A stretch of DNA of 64,000 bases from Streptomyces plumbidurans (GCF_019857225.1 NZ_JAFJSY010000001.1:62001-126000); one strand, 5' to 3'; positions 38,913 through 48,533 are shown, counted from the first letter of the stretch. Translations and numbers: made by a program. The notes: a model not told the origin generated them from the letters alone.

Positions 38913-38915
38913 CCG

Positions 38916-39449
38916 TTGCACCGACCGTACGCAGTCATGAGATGCGCCCTGCCCGCCCTGGCCGCGGCGCTGCTGATGTCGTGCGCGCCCCCGGCCGCGA
39001 AGATGCCGGACACGCCGGGGCCGTCCGCCTCGCCGTCGCTCGCGCATCGGATGCTGCGGGTCTATCTGACCGGCTACGCCTATCACGACAACTCCCCCGC
39101 CCGGTCGTCGACCATCTGCTGCCCGGTCCTGCACAAGTCGGCCGGGGGGAACGGCACTTACGACGACCCGATCACGGCGGCGGTCCCGGGCAGCGGCGCC
39201 ACGATGGAGTGGCCGCCCGGAACCCGGTTCTATCTGCCGGGCATCCGGCGGTACGTGATCGTCGAGGACAGCGGTGCCGGCAGGACACCGGCCGGGGTCG
39301 AGGGTCATCTCGATGTGTGGGTCGGCGGCAAGGGCGCGCCGGCGGACGAGGTCGACGCGGAGATGGACCGGATCACCGGCGATGTCACGGCCGAACTCAG
39401 CCCACCGCGTGGACGGCCCGTGATCAAGGGGCCGTTGTTCGCTCCGTAG
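38916..39449 (+). CDS. secreted lipoprotein with double-psi beta-barrel/3D-like domain
   Basis: 177 aa from TTG 38916, with GAGGGG upstream; ATG 38937 would shorten it by 7. Lipobox LLMSC after a short signal peptide makes a lipoprotein likely. The mature part has YLTGYAYHDNSP, TYDDPITAAVPG, PPGTRFYLPGIRRYVIVEDSGAG and HLDVWVGG, the pattern of 3D/RlpA-like double-psi barrels found in wall- or glycan-acting proteins. It follows the FemAB-like gene by 3 nt, so it is the last gene of the polysaccharide operon. The exact role is open. Confidence 0.75.
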   Translation: MHRPYAVMRCALPALAAALLMSCAPPAAKMPDTPGPSASPSLAHRMLRVYLTGYAYHDNSPARSSTICCPVLHKSAGGNGTYDDPITAAVPGSGATMEWPPGTRFYLPGIRRYVIVEDSGAGRTPAGVEGHLDVWVGGKGAPADEVDAEMDRITGDVTAELSPPRGRPVIKGPLFAP

Positions 39450-39452
39450 GGA

Positions 39453-40715
39453 TCAGGCCGTGTCGGCCTTCGCCGTGCTCGGTGCCTGTGTGCCCGTGCT
39501 GCCGAAGCGGATGCCCTTGGCCTCCTTGCCGACCGCGCTGAGCACGATCACCAACGCGAAGGCGGGCACCACGGTCCAGGTCATCGCCGCCGGGTAGCCG
39601 TGGTGGTCGGCGATGGCTTCCTGGATGGGCAGGTTGAGGGCGGCGATCAGGTTGCCGAGCTGGTAGGTGACGCCCGGGTAGAAGCCGCGGATCGCGTCCG
39701 GGCTCATCTCCGTCAGAGGTGCGGGGATGACGCCCCAGGCTCCCTGGACGCACACCTGCATCAGGAAGGAGGACAGCATCAGCCAGCCCACCATCGAGGA
39801 CAGGGTGAAGAAGGGCACGATCACCAGGCCGCCGACCGCGGCGATCATGATCGTACGGCGGCGTCCCAGCTGTTCGGACAGGGCGCCGAGCAGGGCGCCG
39901 CCGATGATGGCACCGATGTTGTAGACCACCGCGATGGCGATGGAGGTGTCCGGGGACAGTCCCAGGCCCTTCTTGACGAAGGTCGGGTAGACGTCCTGGG
40001 TGCCGTGGGACATCCAGTTGAAGGCGGTCATGAGCGCCACGAGGTAGACGAAGCGCTTGAGCACCGCCGGGTTCTTGAAGACCTGGTAGGCGGGGGTGCG
40101 GTTGGCCTTGACGGTCTTCTCCCACACCTCGCTCTCCTCGACCCGGGTTCGCACCCACAGGGCGACCAGGGCGGGGATCAGGCTGAAGGCGAACAGTCCG
40201 CGCCAGCCGAAGGCGGGCTCGATGCCGAAGAAGGCCACGGCGGCGAGCAGATAGCCCAGCGAGTAGCCGCTCTGCAGCAGGCCGGACCAGAAGCCGCGCC
40301 GCTCGGCCGGGATCTTCTCCATGGCGAGCGCCGCGCCCAGGCCCCATTCGCCGCCCATGCCGATGCCGTAGAGCAGGCGCAGCACCAGCAGCACCGTGTA
40401 GTTGGGGGCGAAGGCGCAGGCGAAGCCGACGATGGAGTAGAAGATCACGTCGACCATGAGCGGGACGCGGCGGCCCTTGCGGTCCGCCCACATGCCGAAG
40501 AGCAGGGCACCGACCGGCCGCATCACGAGCGTCGCGGTGGTCAGGAAGGCCATGTCGGTCAGGGAGACGTCGAAGTCGTCGGCGATCTCGCTGTAGACGA
40601 GGACGACGAGGAAGTAGTCGAAGGCGTCCATCGCCCAGCCCAGATAGGCGGCGAAGAAGGCGTTGCGCTGGTCCTTGGTGAGACCTGTTGCCTGTTCACG
40701 GACGGTTTTCAGCAT
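39453..40715 (-). CDS. MFS transporter, carboxylate/sialate:H+ symporter type
   Basis: 420 aa from ATG 40715, with GGAGG upstream. Twelve-TM MFS protein: AFFAAYLGWAMDAFDYFLVV with Asp pair in TM1, then MWADRKGRRVPLM (motif A), and GMGGEWGLGAALAMEKIPAERRG, a hallmark of the SHS/AAHS carboxylate group. Substrate is probably a monocarboxylate or aromatic acid. It is divergent from pntA with 291 nt between, and convergent with the polysaccharide operon (3-nt gap). Confidence 0.88.
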   Translation of the reverse strand: MLKTVREQATGLTKDQRNAFFAAYLGWAMDAFDYFLVVLVYSEIADDFDVSLTDMAFLTTATLVMRPVGALLFGMWADRKGRRVPLMVDVIFYSIVGFACAFAPNYTVLLVLRLLYGIGMGGEWGLGAALAMEKIPAERRGFWSGLLQSGYSLGYLLAAVAFFGIEPAFGWRGLFAFSLIPALVALWVRTRVEESEVWEKTVKANRTPAYQVFKNPAVLKRFVYLVALMTAFNWMSHGTQDVYPTFVKKGLGLSPDTSIAIAVVYNIGAIIGGALLGALSEQLGRRRTIMIAAVGGLVIVPFFTLSSMVGWLMLSSFLMQVCVQGAWGVIPAPLTEMSPDAIRGFYPGVTYQLGNLIAALNLPIQEAIADHHGYPAAMTWTVVPAFALVIVLSAVGKEAKGIRFGSTGTQAPSTAKADTA

Positions 40716-40843
40716 GCACGCCCTCCCACGGCTTCGAAGATCACGCTAGGGGCGGGCCGAGCGGCCGACAATGCAAAGACCGGCAAAGTGCACACCACAA
40801 TTGTCTAAAACCGGCACCCAGTTGGCGCAGGCACCTCCCACCC

Positions 40844-40880
40844 CCTTGCGCGCGGAGCGCTGTCGTCCGATTGCGCAAGG
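40844..40880. promoter_or_regulatory. inverted repeat upstream of pntA
   Basis: CCTTGCGC at 40844-40851 and its inverse GCGCAAGG at 40873-40880 are separated by 21 bp, in the gap between the divergent MFS and pntA genes. An 8-bp palindrome ACAATTGT lies at 40797-40804 nearer the MFS gene. Either may be an operator; the regulator is unknown. Confidence 0.35.
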
Positions 40881-41006
40881 TGAAGCACATCACGTTGGCC
40901 CGCACTCTCCCCGCGGGTAGGTTCCAGCGATCAAAGCAGAAGGACGTCGTACGACTTTCGCGAGCGCCAGTCCTCCTGGGACCTTCCTCTGACGAGAGAT
41001 ACGGAC

Positions 41007-42566
41007 ATGTCGGCTGATGCATCCTCGCACCACCCTCCGCAGCTCATCGGCGTGGTCGCCGAGTCGGCCTCCGGGGAGACGCGCGTCGCGGCGACCCCCG
41101 CGACGGTGCGGCTGCTGCTGAAGCTCGGCTACGAAGCCGTCGTCGAGACCGGCGCCGGTGAGGCCTCGGGCTTCGACGACCAGGCGTACGTCGAGGCCGG
41201 CGCCCGGATCGGCGATGCCTGGGACGCGGATGTCGTTCTGAAGGTGAACGCCCCCACCGGCTCCGAGATCACCCGGCTGCGGGAGGGCGCGACCGTCGCC
41301 GGCCTCCTCGCACCCGCGCAGAATCCCGAACTGCTGCAGGAGCTGTCGCGGGCCGGGGTGACCGCGTTGGCGCTGGACGCGGTGCCGCGCATCTCGCGGG
41401 CCCAGTCGATGGATGTGCTGTCCTCGATGGCGAACATCGCCGGGTACCGGGCGGTCATCGAGGCCGCGCATGTCTTCGGCAGGTTCTTCACCGGCCAGGT
41501 CACCGCGGCCGGCAAGGTCCCCCCGGCCAAGGTCCTCGTCGCCGGCGCGGGCGTCGCCGGGCTCGCGGCGATCGGCGCCGCGTCCTCCCTCGGCGCCGTC
41601 GTGCGCGCCACCGACCCGCGCCCCGAGGTCGCCGACCAGGTGAGGTCGCTGGGCGGCGAGTACCTGCCGGTGGACGTAGTTCAGGAGGCGAGCACCGACG
41701 GCTACGCCAAGGCGACCTCCGCCGACTACGACCGCGCCGCCGCCGAGCTCTACCACGAGCAGGCCCAGGACGTGGACATCGTCGTCACCACGGCGCTGAT
41801 CCCGGGCCGGCCGGCGCCGCGGCTGCTGACGGCCGCCGACGTGGCGGCGATGAAACCGGGCAGCGTCATCGTCGACATGGCCGCCGCGATGGGCGGCAAT
41901 GTGGAGGGCACGGTGGCGGGCCGCACGGTGGTCACCGGCAACGGCGTGACCATCATCGGCTACACCGACCTCGCCTCCCGGCTGCCCGCCCAGGCCTCGC
42001 AGCTCTTCGGCACCAACCTGGCGAACCTGGTCAAGCTGCTCACCCCCGGCAAGGACGGCAGGCTGACCGTCGATTTCGACGACGTCGTGCAGCGGGCCGT
42101 CACCGTGGTGCGCGGCGGCGAGATCACCTGGCCGCCACCGCCCGTCCCGGTCTCGGCCGCGCCCGTCGCGCAGACGGCGGAGGCGGCACCCGTGGAGACC
42201 GAGCCCGAGCGGCCGAGGCTCACGCCCGCGCTCCGCTTCGGCCTGATCGGGCTGGGGATGCTCGCGATGTTCCTGCTTGTCGCGTTCGCTCCGGCCCAAC
42301 TCGCCGAGGACTTCACGGTGTTCGCGCTGGCGGTGGTGATCGGCTACTACGTCATCGGAAAGGTGCACCACGCGCTGCACACGCCGTTGATGTCGGTGAC
42401 CAACGCGATCTCCGGAATCGTCGTGATCGGCGCCCTGCTGCAGATCGGGCACGAGAACAACCTCGTCACCGCACTGTCCTGCGTGGCGATCCTGCTGACG
42501 AGCGTCAACGTCTTCGGAGGTTTCGCCGTCACCCGCCGCATGCTGTCCATGTTCTCGAAAGGCTGA
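41007..42566 (+). CDS. pntA: NAD(P) transhydrogenase subunit alpha
   Basis: 519 aa from ATG 41007. The AlaDH/PNT N-terminal domain with GVVAESASGETRVAATPATV is followed by NAD-binding VLVAGAGVAGLAAIGAASSLGAVVRATDPR and the conserved AMGGNVEGTVAG region. A Pro/Ala/Glu linker at about 375-400 leads to four hydrophobic segments, so alpha and the small membrane part are fused as in E. coli PntA. With PntB it couples proton entry to NADPH formation at the membrane. Confidence 0.96.
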   Translation: MSADASSHHPPQLIGVVAESASGETRVAATPATVRLLLKLGYEAVVETGAGEASGFDDQAYVEAGARIGDAWDADVVLKVNAPTGSEITRLREGATVAGLLAPAQNPELLQELSRAGVTALALDAVPRISRAQSMDVLSSMANIAGYRAVIEAAHVFGRFFTGQVTAAGKVPPAKVLVAGAGVAGLAAIGAASSLGAVVRATDPRPEVADQVRSLGGEYLPVDVVQEASTDGYAKATSADYDRAAAELYHEQAQDVDIVVTTALIPGRPAPRLLTAADVAAMKPGSVIVDMAAAMGGNVEGTVAGRTVVTGNGVTIIGYTDLASRLPAQASQLFGTNLANLVKLLTPGKDGRLTVDFDDVVQRAVTVVRGGEITWPPPPVPVSAAPVAQTAEAAPVETEPERPRLTPALRFGLIGLGMLAMFLLVAFAPAQLAEDFTVFALAVVIGYYVIGKVHHALHTPLMSVTNAISGIVVIGALLQIGHENNLVTALSCVAILLTSVNVFGGFAVTRRMLSMFSKG

Positions 42567-42572
42567 GCCGAG

Positions 42573-44039
42573 ATGACCTCCACGACGGCCTCCCACGCGG
42601 CCGACCTGGTCGCCGCCCTGCTGTTCATCCTCAGCCTGGCCGGCCTGTCCCAGCACCGCACCTCCCGCGCCGGCGTCGTCTACGGCATCGGCGGCATGGC
42701 CCTCGCGCTGATCGCCACGATCGTGGTGGCCGCGCAGAGCATCAGCGCCGGTGCGGTGGCACTGATCCTGGTCGCCACCGCGGTCGGTGCGGCGGTCGGG
42801 CTGTGGCGCGCCCGCCGGGTCGAGATGACGCAGATGCCCGAACTGATCGCGGTGCTGCACAGTTTCGTCGGCCTCGCCGCGGTGCTGGTGGGCTGGAACA
42901 GCTACCTGGAGGTGGAGTCGCACGGCGACGCTCAGACCAGGATCGGCGCCGACCTGCTGGGCATCCACCACGCCGAGGTGTTCATCGGCATCTTCATCGG
43001 CGCGGTCACCTTCACCGGCTCGATCGTCGCGTTCCTGAAGCTGTCCGCCCGCATCAAGTCCCGTCCGCTGATGCTGCCCGGCAAGAACGCGCTCAACATC
43101 GGCGCGCTCGTCGCGTTCGTCGCGCTGACCGTCTGGTTCACGATCAGTCCTGACCTGCCGCTGATGATCGCCGTGACCGTGCTGGCACTGGCGCTGGGCT
43201 GGCATCTGGTCGCCTCGATCGGCGGCGGCGACATGCCCGTGGTCGTCTCCATGCTGAACAGCTACTCGGGCTGGGCGGCCGCCGCGGCCGGCTTCCTGCT
43301 CAACAACAACCTGCTCATCGTCACCGGCGCGCTGGTCGGCTCCTCCGGCGCCTATCTGTCGTACATCATGTGCAAGGCCATGAACCGCTCCTTCCTCTCC
43401 GTCATCGCGGGCGGCTTCGGCATCGAGGCGCCGTCCGGCGGCCAGGAGGAGGAGGGCGAGCATCGCGAGGTGCGCGCCGCGGAGGCGGCCGAACTGCTCG
43501 CCCAGGCCCGCTCGGTGATCATCACCCCCGGTTACGGCATGGCGGTCGCCCAGGCCCAGCACCCGGTCGCGGAGCTCACGCGGCGGCTGCGCGAGCGGGG
43601 CGTCGAGGTCCGGTTCGGCGTCCACCCGGTCGCCGGCCGGCTGCCCGGCCATATGAACGTGCTGCTCGCCGAGGCGAAGGTGCCCTACGACATCGTCCTG
43701 GAGATGGACGAGATCAACGACGACTTCGCCGACACCTCCGTCGTGCTGGTCATCGGCGCGAACGACACCGTCAACCCGGCCGCCATGGACGACCCGAGCA
43801 GCCCGATCGCCGGTATGCCGGTCCTGCGCGTCTGGGAGTCGGAGCAGGTCATCGTCTTCAAGCGCTCGATGGCCTCCGGCTACGCGGGCGTACAGAACCC
43901 CCTGTTCTTCCGCGAGAACAGCAGCATGCTCTTCGGCGACGCCAAGCAGAGCGTGGAGGCGATCCTGCACGCGCTCGGCTCCGACGGCGGCCACGGGGAG
44001 TCATCGGCGGGGCGCCAGACGACGTTTGCGGGACGCTGA
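42573..44039 (+). CDS. pntB: NAD(P) transhydrogenase subunit beta
   Basis: 488 aa from ATG 42573, 6 nt after pntA. Eight to nine TM helices come first ([25 protein letters not shown] is strongly conserved), then the NADP-binding dIII domain from about residue 305 with [39 protein letters not shown] and [12 protein letters not shown]. Full length. Completes the proton-translocating transhydrogenase. Confidence 0.97.
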   Translation: MTSTTASHAADLVAALLFILSLAGLSQHRTSRAGVVYGIGGMALALIATIVVAAQSISAGAVALILVATAVGAAVGLWRARRVEMTQMPELIAVLHSFVGLAAVLVGWNSYLEVESHGDAQTRIGADLLGIHHAEVFIGIFIGAVTFTGSIVAFLKLSARIKSRPLMLPGKNALNIGALVAFVALTVWFTISPDLPLMIAVTVLALALGWHLVASIGGGDMPVVVSMLNSYSGWAAAAAGFLLNNNLLIVTGALVGSSGAYLSYIMCKAMNRSFLSVIAGGFGIEAPSGGQEEEGEHREVRAAEAAELLAQARSVIITPGYGMAVAQAQHPVAELTRRLRERGVEVRFGVHPVAGRLPGHMNVLLAEAKVPYDIVLEMDEINDDFADTSVVLVIGANDTVNPAAMDDPSSPIAGMPVLRVWESEQVIVFKRSMASGYAGVQNPLFFRENSSMLFGDAKQSVEAILHALGSDGGHGESSAGRQTTFAGR

Positions 44040-44099
44040 GGCTTTGGGGGGACGGCGAAGCTCTGGAGGGGCGCTGAGGCTCGCACCTAACGGCCTTGC

Positions 44100-44522
44100 T
44101 CACGCCAGGAACGACAGCCGCACCGTGCGGTCCGGGTTGTCCTTGTTCGTGTCGACGAGGCAGACGGACTGCCAGGTGCCCAACTCCAGCCGTCCGCCGA
44201 TCACCGGCAGGGTGGCGTGGGGCGGGACGATGGCCGGGAGGACGTGGTCGCGCCCGTGGCCGGGGCTGCCGTGGCGGTGCTGCCAGCGGTCGTCGGCGGG
44301 GAGGAGGGTGTGCAGGGTGGCGAGGAGGTCGTCGTCGCTGCCGGCGCCGGTCTCGATGACCGCGATACCGGCGGTGGCGTGCGGCACGAACACGTTGAGC
44401 AGGCCGTCACGGCCGGCGGCCGCCTCCCGCAGGAAGGCCTCGCAGTCGCGGGTCAGGTCGACGACCCGCTCGCCGGAGCCGGTGGAAACGTTCAGCACGC
44501 GCGTGGTGAAGGCATCGGACAT
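44100..44522 (-). CDS. YjbQ family protein (UPF0047)
   Basis: 140 aa from ATG 44522 (MSDAFTTRVLNV), with GGAG close upstream; the open frame to 44618 would run into the divergent gene. Family signatures: NVFVPHATAGIAVIE with a metal-like His, HRHGSPGHGRDHVLPAIVPP, and LGTWQSVCLVDTN. Small trimeric proteins; some are described as having weak thiamine-phosphate synthase activity. The true role is unclear. Convergent with pntB. Confidence 0.9.
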   Translation of the reverse strand: MSDAFTTRVLNVSTGSGERVVDLTRDCEAFLREAAAGRDGLLNVFVPHATAGIAVIETGAGSDDDLLATLHTLLPADDRWQHRHGSPGHGRDHVLPAIVPPHATLPVIGGRLELGTWQSVCLVDTNKDNPDRTVRLSFLA

Positions 44523-44607
44523 GTCTCCATCCTGACCCATGCGGACCGTTCCCGAGGGCAGAGGAGTGCTGGGGAAGATCCGCGGCCGCGGCCGAGTTGG
44601 TAGAAGC

Positions 44608-45705
44608 GTGAACAACACGCGCGAGGTCGAGGCAGTCGTCGTAGGCGCCGGGCAGGCCGGGCTGTCCGGCGCCTATCACCTGCGGCGCACCGGTTTCGAG
44701 CCGGAGCGCGACTTCGTGGTCCTCGACCACTCCCCCGGTCCGGGCGGCGCCTGGCAGTTCCGGTGGCCGTCACTGACGTACGGCAAGGTCCACGGGATGC
44801 ACTCGCTGCCCGGCATGGAGCTGACGGACGCCGATCCGGCGCGGCCGTCCTCCGAGGTCATCGCCGAGTACTTCGCCACGTACGAGCGCACCTTCGATCT
44901 GCGGGTGCGGCGGCCCGTCGAGGTGCGTGCGGTGCGGGAGGGCTCGGGCGGGCGTCTGCTCGTCGAGACCTCGGACGGCGACTGGTCGACGCGGGCGCTG
45001 ATCAATGCGACCGGCACCTGGGACCGGCCGTTCTGGCCGCGCTATCCCGGTCAGGAGACCTTCCGGGGGCGGCAGTTGCACACGGCGCGGTACCCCGGGC
45101 CCGAGGCGTTCGCGGGCCAGCGGGTGATCGTGGTGGGCGGCGGCGCCTCCGGCACCCAGCATCTGCTGGAGATCGCCCCGCTCGCGGCCGCCACGACCTG
45201 GGTCACCCGGCGGCCGCCCGTCTACCGCGAGGGTCCGTTCACCGAGGAGTTCGGCCGGGCCGCGGTCGCGCTGGTGGAGGAGCGGGTACGGCAGGGGCTG
45301 CCGCCCCAGAGCGTCGTCTCGGTGACCGGGCTGCCGCTGAACGACGCAATCCGGCGGGGCCTCGCGGACGGCGTCCTCGACCGGCAGCCCATGTTCGACC
45401 GGATCACGCCGGACGGGGTGGCCTGGAACGACGGGCGGCACGTCGACGCCGACGTCATCCTGTGGGCGACCGGCTTCCGCGCCGCGATCGACCACCTGGC
45501 GCCGCTGCGGCTGCGCGAGCCGGGCGGAGGCATCCGCGTCGAGGGCACCCGGGCCGTCGCCGACCCGCGGATCCATCTCGTCGGCTACGGCCCGTCGGCC
45601 AGCACCATCGGCGCCAACCGGGCGGGCCGTGCCGCCGTACGGGACATCCGGCGGCTGCTCGCCGAGAAGGCCGTGCCCACCGAGCAGGAGCCTGCCGCCG
45701 CGTGA
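44608..45705 (+). CDS. FAD-dependent monooxygenase/oxidoreductase (Trk/FMO type)
   Basis: 365 aa; GTG 44608 (MNNTREVEAVVVGAG) fits the FAD motif position, though the RBS is weak. GAGQAGLSGAYHL is FAD-binding, VIVVGGGASGTQHLLEI is the NAD(P)-binding GxGxxG of flavin-containing monooxygenases, and ILWATGFRAAIDHL is the C-terminal ATG motif. FMO fingerprint FxGxxxHxxxY appears as FRGRQLHTARY. Cytoplasmic oxidation of N, S or a carbonyl; substrate unknown. Confidence 0.88.
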   Translation: MNNTREVEAVVVGAGQAGLSGAYHLRRTGFEPERDFVVLDHSPGPGGAWQFRWPSLTYGKVHGMHSLPGMELTDADPARPSSEVIAEYFATYERTFDLRVRRPVEVRAVREGSGGRLLVETSDGDWSTRALINATGTWDRPFWPRYPGQETFRGRQLHTARYPGPEAFAGQRVIVVGGGASGTQHLLEIAPLAAATTWVTRRPPVYREGPFTEEFGRAAVALVEERVRQGLPPQSVVSVTGLPLNDAIRRGLADGVLDRQPMFDRITPDGVAWNDGRHVDADVILWATGFRAAIDHLAPLRLREPGGGIRVEGTRAVADPRIHLVGYGPSASTIGANRAGRAAVRDIRRLLAEKAVPTEQEPAAA

Positions 45706-45723
45706 CGACCCGCCGGGCCGGGC

Positions 45724-46569
45724 TCACGCGGACGGCGACGGCGACGGCTTCTTCTGCCCGGCGTTGAACTCGGCCACGTTGCGCTGGTGCTGGGCGAAGT
45801 CGGCGGTGAAGCGGGTGTCGCCCGGCTTGACGGTGACGAAGTACAGCCAGTCGCCCGGCGTCGGGCTGATCGCGGCGCGCATCGCGTCCTCGCCCGGGTT
45901 GTCGATCGGCGTCGGCGGCAGGCCCATGCGCCGGTAGGAGTTGTAGGGGCTGTCGACCTTGGTGTCGCCGCTGGTCGTCTTCAGCGTCGTGCGGTTGAGG
46001 GCGTAGTTGAGGGTGGAGTCCATCTGCAGCGGCATCCCGCGTTCCAGCCGGTTGAAGACGACCCGGGCCACCTTGCCCATGTCGGCCTTCGAGGCGGCCT
46101 CGGCCTGCACGATGCTCGCGACGGTGACCGCCTGGTAGACGTTCATGGCGTTGCGCTGCGCGCCTGCCGCGACCGGGGCGCCGTTGAACTTCCTGTCGGC
46201 GGTGCGGACCATGGCCGTCAGCAGGGACTCGGGGGTCGCCTTCTCGGGGACCGGGTAGGTCGCCGGGAAGAGGTAGCCCTCGGGGTTGCCCTCGGCGTCC
46301 TTGGGCAGCTTCAGGTGGGCTTTGGCCACCGAGTTCTTGGTGCTGCCCGCGGGCAGGGTGAGGGCCTTGTCCACGGCGGCGTAGATCTGGCTCGCGCGCC
46401 AGCCCTCGGGGATCACCAGGGACGCGGGCCGCGCGACCTCGCCGCTTCGGATCATCCACAGCGGCACCGCCACGACGGTGCCGGCCACGACGGCCCCGGT
46501 CACGACGAGGACGAGCTTGCCGCGCCGCGTCAGTCGAATCGTGCTCCGTGGCGGAGTGTTCTTCTGCAT
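45724..46569 (-). CDS. mltG: endolytic transglycosylase MltG-like (YceG)
   Basis: 281 aa from ATG 46569 (MQKNTPPRSTIRL). Cytoplasmic basic tail, one TM at about 18-38, then LysM-like VIPEGWRASQIYAAV and the catalytic domain: LFPATYPV, TVASIVQAEAAS (the second acidic residue of the E. coli SIVEKET is kept), VVFNRLERGMPLQMDSTLNYAL, YNSYRRMGLPPTPIDNPG. It cuts nascent glycan strands near the membrane. Shorter than many actinobacterial MltG proteins and with a Ser/Pro tail; it is not beside the usual ruvX/aroE neighbours, so probably a paralogue. Confidence 0.85.
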   Translation of the reverse strand: MQKNTPPRSTIRLTRRGKLVLVVTGAVVAGTVVAVPLWMIRSGEVARPASLVIPEGWRASQIYAAVDKALTLPAGSTKNSVAKAHLKLPKDAEGNPEGYLFPATYPVPEKATPESLLTAMVRTADRKFNGAPVAAGAQRNAMNVYQAVTVASIVQAEAASKADMGKVARVVFNRLERGMPLQMDSTLNYALNRTTLKTTSGDTKVDSPYNSYRRMGLPPTPIDNPGEDAMRAAISPTPGDWLYFVTVKPGDTRFTADFAQHQRNVAEFNAGQKKPSPSPSA

Positions 46570-46612
46570 GCGGGCACGGTAACCCGCATAACGCCACAAA
46601 CCCGGCATATCT

Positions 46613-48415
46613 TCAGCTCGTCGGCTTCAGTTGGGCATCCCGGCGTACGAGGGCCGCGTACCGCCCGTCCAGATCCAGCAGTTCCTCGTGCGTGCCGCGC
46701 TCGACCACGCTCCCGGAGTCGAGGACCGCGATCTGGTCGGCGCCACGGATGGTCGACAGGCGGTGCGCGATGGTGAGCGTGGTGCGGTTGGCCGACAGGG
46801 CGTCGATCGCGTCCTGGACGGCTGCCTCGGTGCGGTTGTCCAGGGCGCTGGTCGCCTCGTCGAGAATCAGGACCGGCGGGTCGCGCAGGATGGTGCGGGC
46901 GATGGCCAGGCGCTGCTTCTCACCGCCGGAGAAGCGGTGGCCGCGCTCGCCGACGACCGTGTCGTAGCCGTCGGGCAGGGACGCGATGTGGTCGTGGATC
47001 TGTGCCGCCTTGGCGGCCGTGCGCAGTTCCTCGTCGGTGGCGCCCGGCTTGGCGAAGCGCAGGTTCTCGGCGACCGAGGCGTGGAAGAGGTACGTCTCCT
47101 GGGAGACGACGCCGACCGCGCGGGCGAGGGTGTCGAAGTCGAGGTCGCGCACGTCGATGCCGTCGAGGGTGACGCGGCCGCCGGTGACGTCGTAGAGCCT
47201 CGGGACGAGGTAGCCGAGCGTGGACTTTCCGGCGCCGGTGGGGCCGACGACCGCGAGGCTGCTGCCGGCCGGGACGGTGACGTCGATGCCGTCGAGGATC
47301 GGCCCGCCCTTGTCGTCGTAGCGGAACTCGACGTCCTCGAAGCGGACTTCGCCCTTGATCTGGTCGAGGTGGACGGGGTTGTCCCGCTCGGTGATGTCGA
47401 TCGGCAGGTCGAGGTATTCGAAGATGCGCTGGAAGAGGGCGAGCGAGGTCTGGATCTGGACGCCGGTCGACAGCAGGCTGACCGTCGGGCGGAACAGGCC
47501 CTGCTGGAGCGAGACGAAGGCGACGATCGTGCCGATCGAGACCTGCGGGCCGCCCATCTGCAGGGCGATGCCCGCGGTCCAGTAGATGACGGCCGGCATG
47601 GCGGCCATGACGATCGTGATGACGGCCATGCGCCAGCGGCCTGCCATGTTCGAGCGCACCTCGAGGTCGACCAGGTCCTCGGACTCCTCGGCGAAGGACC
47701 TCGTGAGGGAGTCGGAGCGGCCCATGGTGCGGCCGAGCAGGATGCCGCTGACGGAGAGCGACTCGGTGACGGTCGCCGCCATCGCGGCCATCTGCTTCTG
47801 GCGCTGGGTGGTGATCTTCTTGCGTTCGTTGCCGACGCGGCGGCTGACCCACACGAAGACCGGGAGCAGCAGAAGCGAGACGACGGTCAGCCGCCAGTCG
47901 AGGGCGATCATCGCGACGATGGTGGCGACCACGCTGGTCAGATTGGAGACCAGGGAGGTGGCGGTGGAGGTGACCGTGGCCTGCATGCCGCCGATGTCGT
48001 TGGCGATGCGGGACTGCACCTCGCCGGTGCGGGTGCGGGTGAAGAACGCGAGCGACATGCGCTGCAGGCGGCCGTAGACGGCGGTGCGCAGGTCGTGCAT
48101 GACGCGCTGGCCGACGGTCGTGGAGATCAGGGTCTGCAGGACGCCGAAGATGCTGGTCAGGACGGCGCTGAGGATCATGCCCAGCGCGAGCAGGCTGAGC
48201 AGTCCGGTGCGGCCCTGCGGGATGGCGACGTCGAGGACGGCCTTCAGCAGGAAGGGCGTGGCCACGGAGACCAGTGATGCGGCGCCGACCAGCAGGCCGA
48301 CAACGGCGAGGCGGGCGCGGTAGGGACGGAAGAGCTTGAGGATGCGACGCACCTGCCGCGGCTGTTCCTTGGCGTCGGCAGGCGGTGTCCAGCGGGGTTC
48401 TCGATCGGGGTTCAT
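46613..48415 (-). CDS. ABC exporter, fused TMD-NBD (probable multidrug type)
   Basis: 600 aa from ATG 48415, with AGGAG upstream. Six-TM domain (about 35-330), then an ABC domain with intact Walker A GPTGAGKST, signature FSGGEKQR, Walker B VLILDEATSALD and H-loop TIAHRLST. All motifs are canonical, so a homodimer is possible. Divergent from a MarR regulator gene, with an inverted repeat between, so regulated drug or lipid export is likely. Confidence 0.93.
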   Translation of the reverse strand: MNPDREPRWTPPADAKEQPRQVRRILKLFRPYRARLAVVGLLVGAASLVSVATPFLLKAVLDVAIPQGRTGLLSLLALGMILSAVLTSIFGVLQTLISTTVGQRVMHDLRTAVYGRLQRMSLAFFTRTRTGEVQSRIANDIGGMQATVTSTATSLVSNLTSVVATIVAMIALDWRLTVVSLLLLPVFVWVSRRVGNERKKITTQRQKQMAAMAATVTESLSVSGILLGRTMGRSDSLTRSFAEESEDLVDLEVRSNMAGRWRMAVITIVMAAMPAVIYWTAGIALQMGGPQVSIGTIVAFVSLQQGLFRPTVSLLSTGVQIQTSLALFQRIFEYLDLPIDITERDNPVHLDQIKGEVRFEDVEFRYDDKGGPILDGIDVTVPAGSSLAVVGPTGAGKSTLGYLVPRLYDVTGGRVTLDGIDVRDLDFDTLARAVGVVSQETYLFHASVAENLRFAKPGATDEELRTAAKAAQIHDHIASLPDGYDTVVGERGHRFSGGEKQRLAIARTILRDPPVLILDEATSALDNRTEAAVQDAIDALSANRTTLTIAHRLSTIRGADQIAVLDSGSVVERGTHEELLDLDGRYAALVRRDAQLKPTS

Positions 48416-48484
48416 GGGCTCCTACGGGATGGGAGGACGAACGTCGGCGCGCATCCGGTGCGGCACCGACTTGCGGAGCTTAGC

Positions 48485-48509
48485 TCATTGTTACCTATGC
48501 TCACAATGA
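48485..48509. promoter_or_regulatory. MarR-type operator between ABC exporter and MarR gene
   Basis: TCATTGT at 48485-48491 and its exact inverse ACAATGA at 48503-48509, spacer 11 bp, in the 118-bp gap between the divergent genes. AT-rich inverted repeats of this kind in such gaps are typical MarR sites that also cover the promoter (family knowledge). Binding is inferred. Confidence 0.6.
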
Positions 48510-48533
48510 ACTAGGTCCTGATATTGTTCCCGC

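Noticed and set aside
32296..39449. Teichoic acid or cellulose synthase locus
   Set aside because: No GT2 cellulose synthase, TagF-like or CDP-alcohol enzymes are present; the set fits a Wzx/Wzy-like lipid-linked route.
40890..43994. 1034-residue open frame antisense to pntA and pntB
   Set aside because: Composition is Asp/His/Gly/Arg-rich shadow sequence, and the upper strand holds two textbook transhydrogenase subunits.
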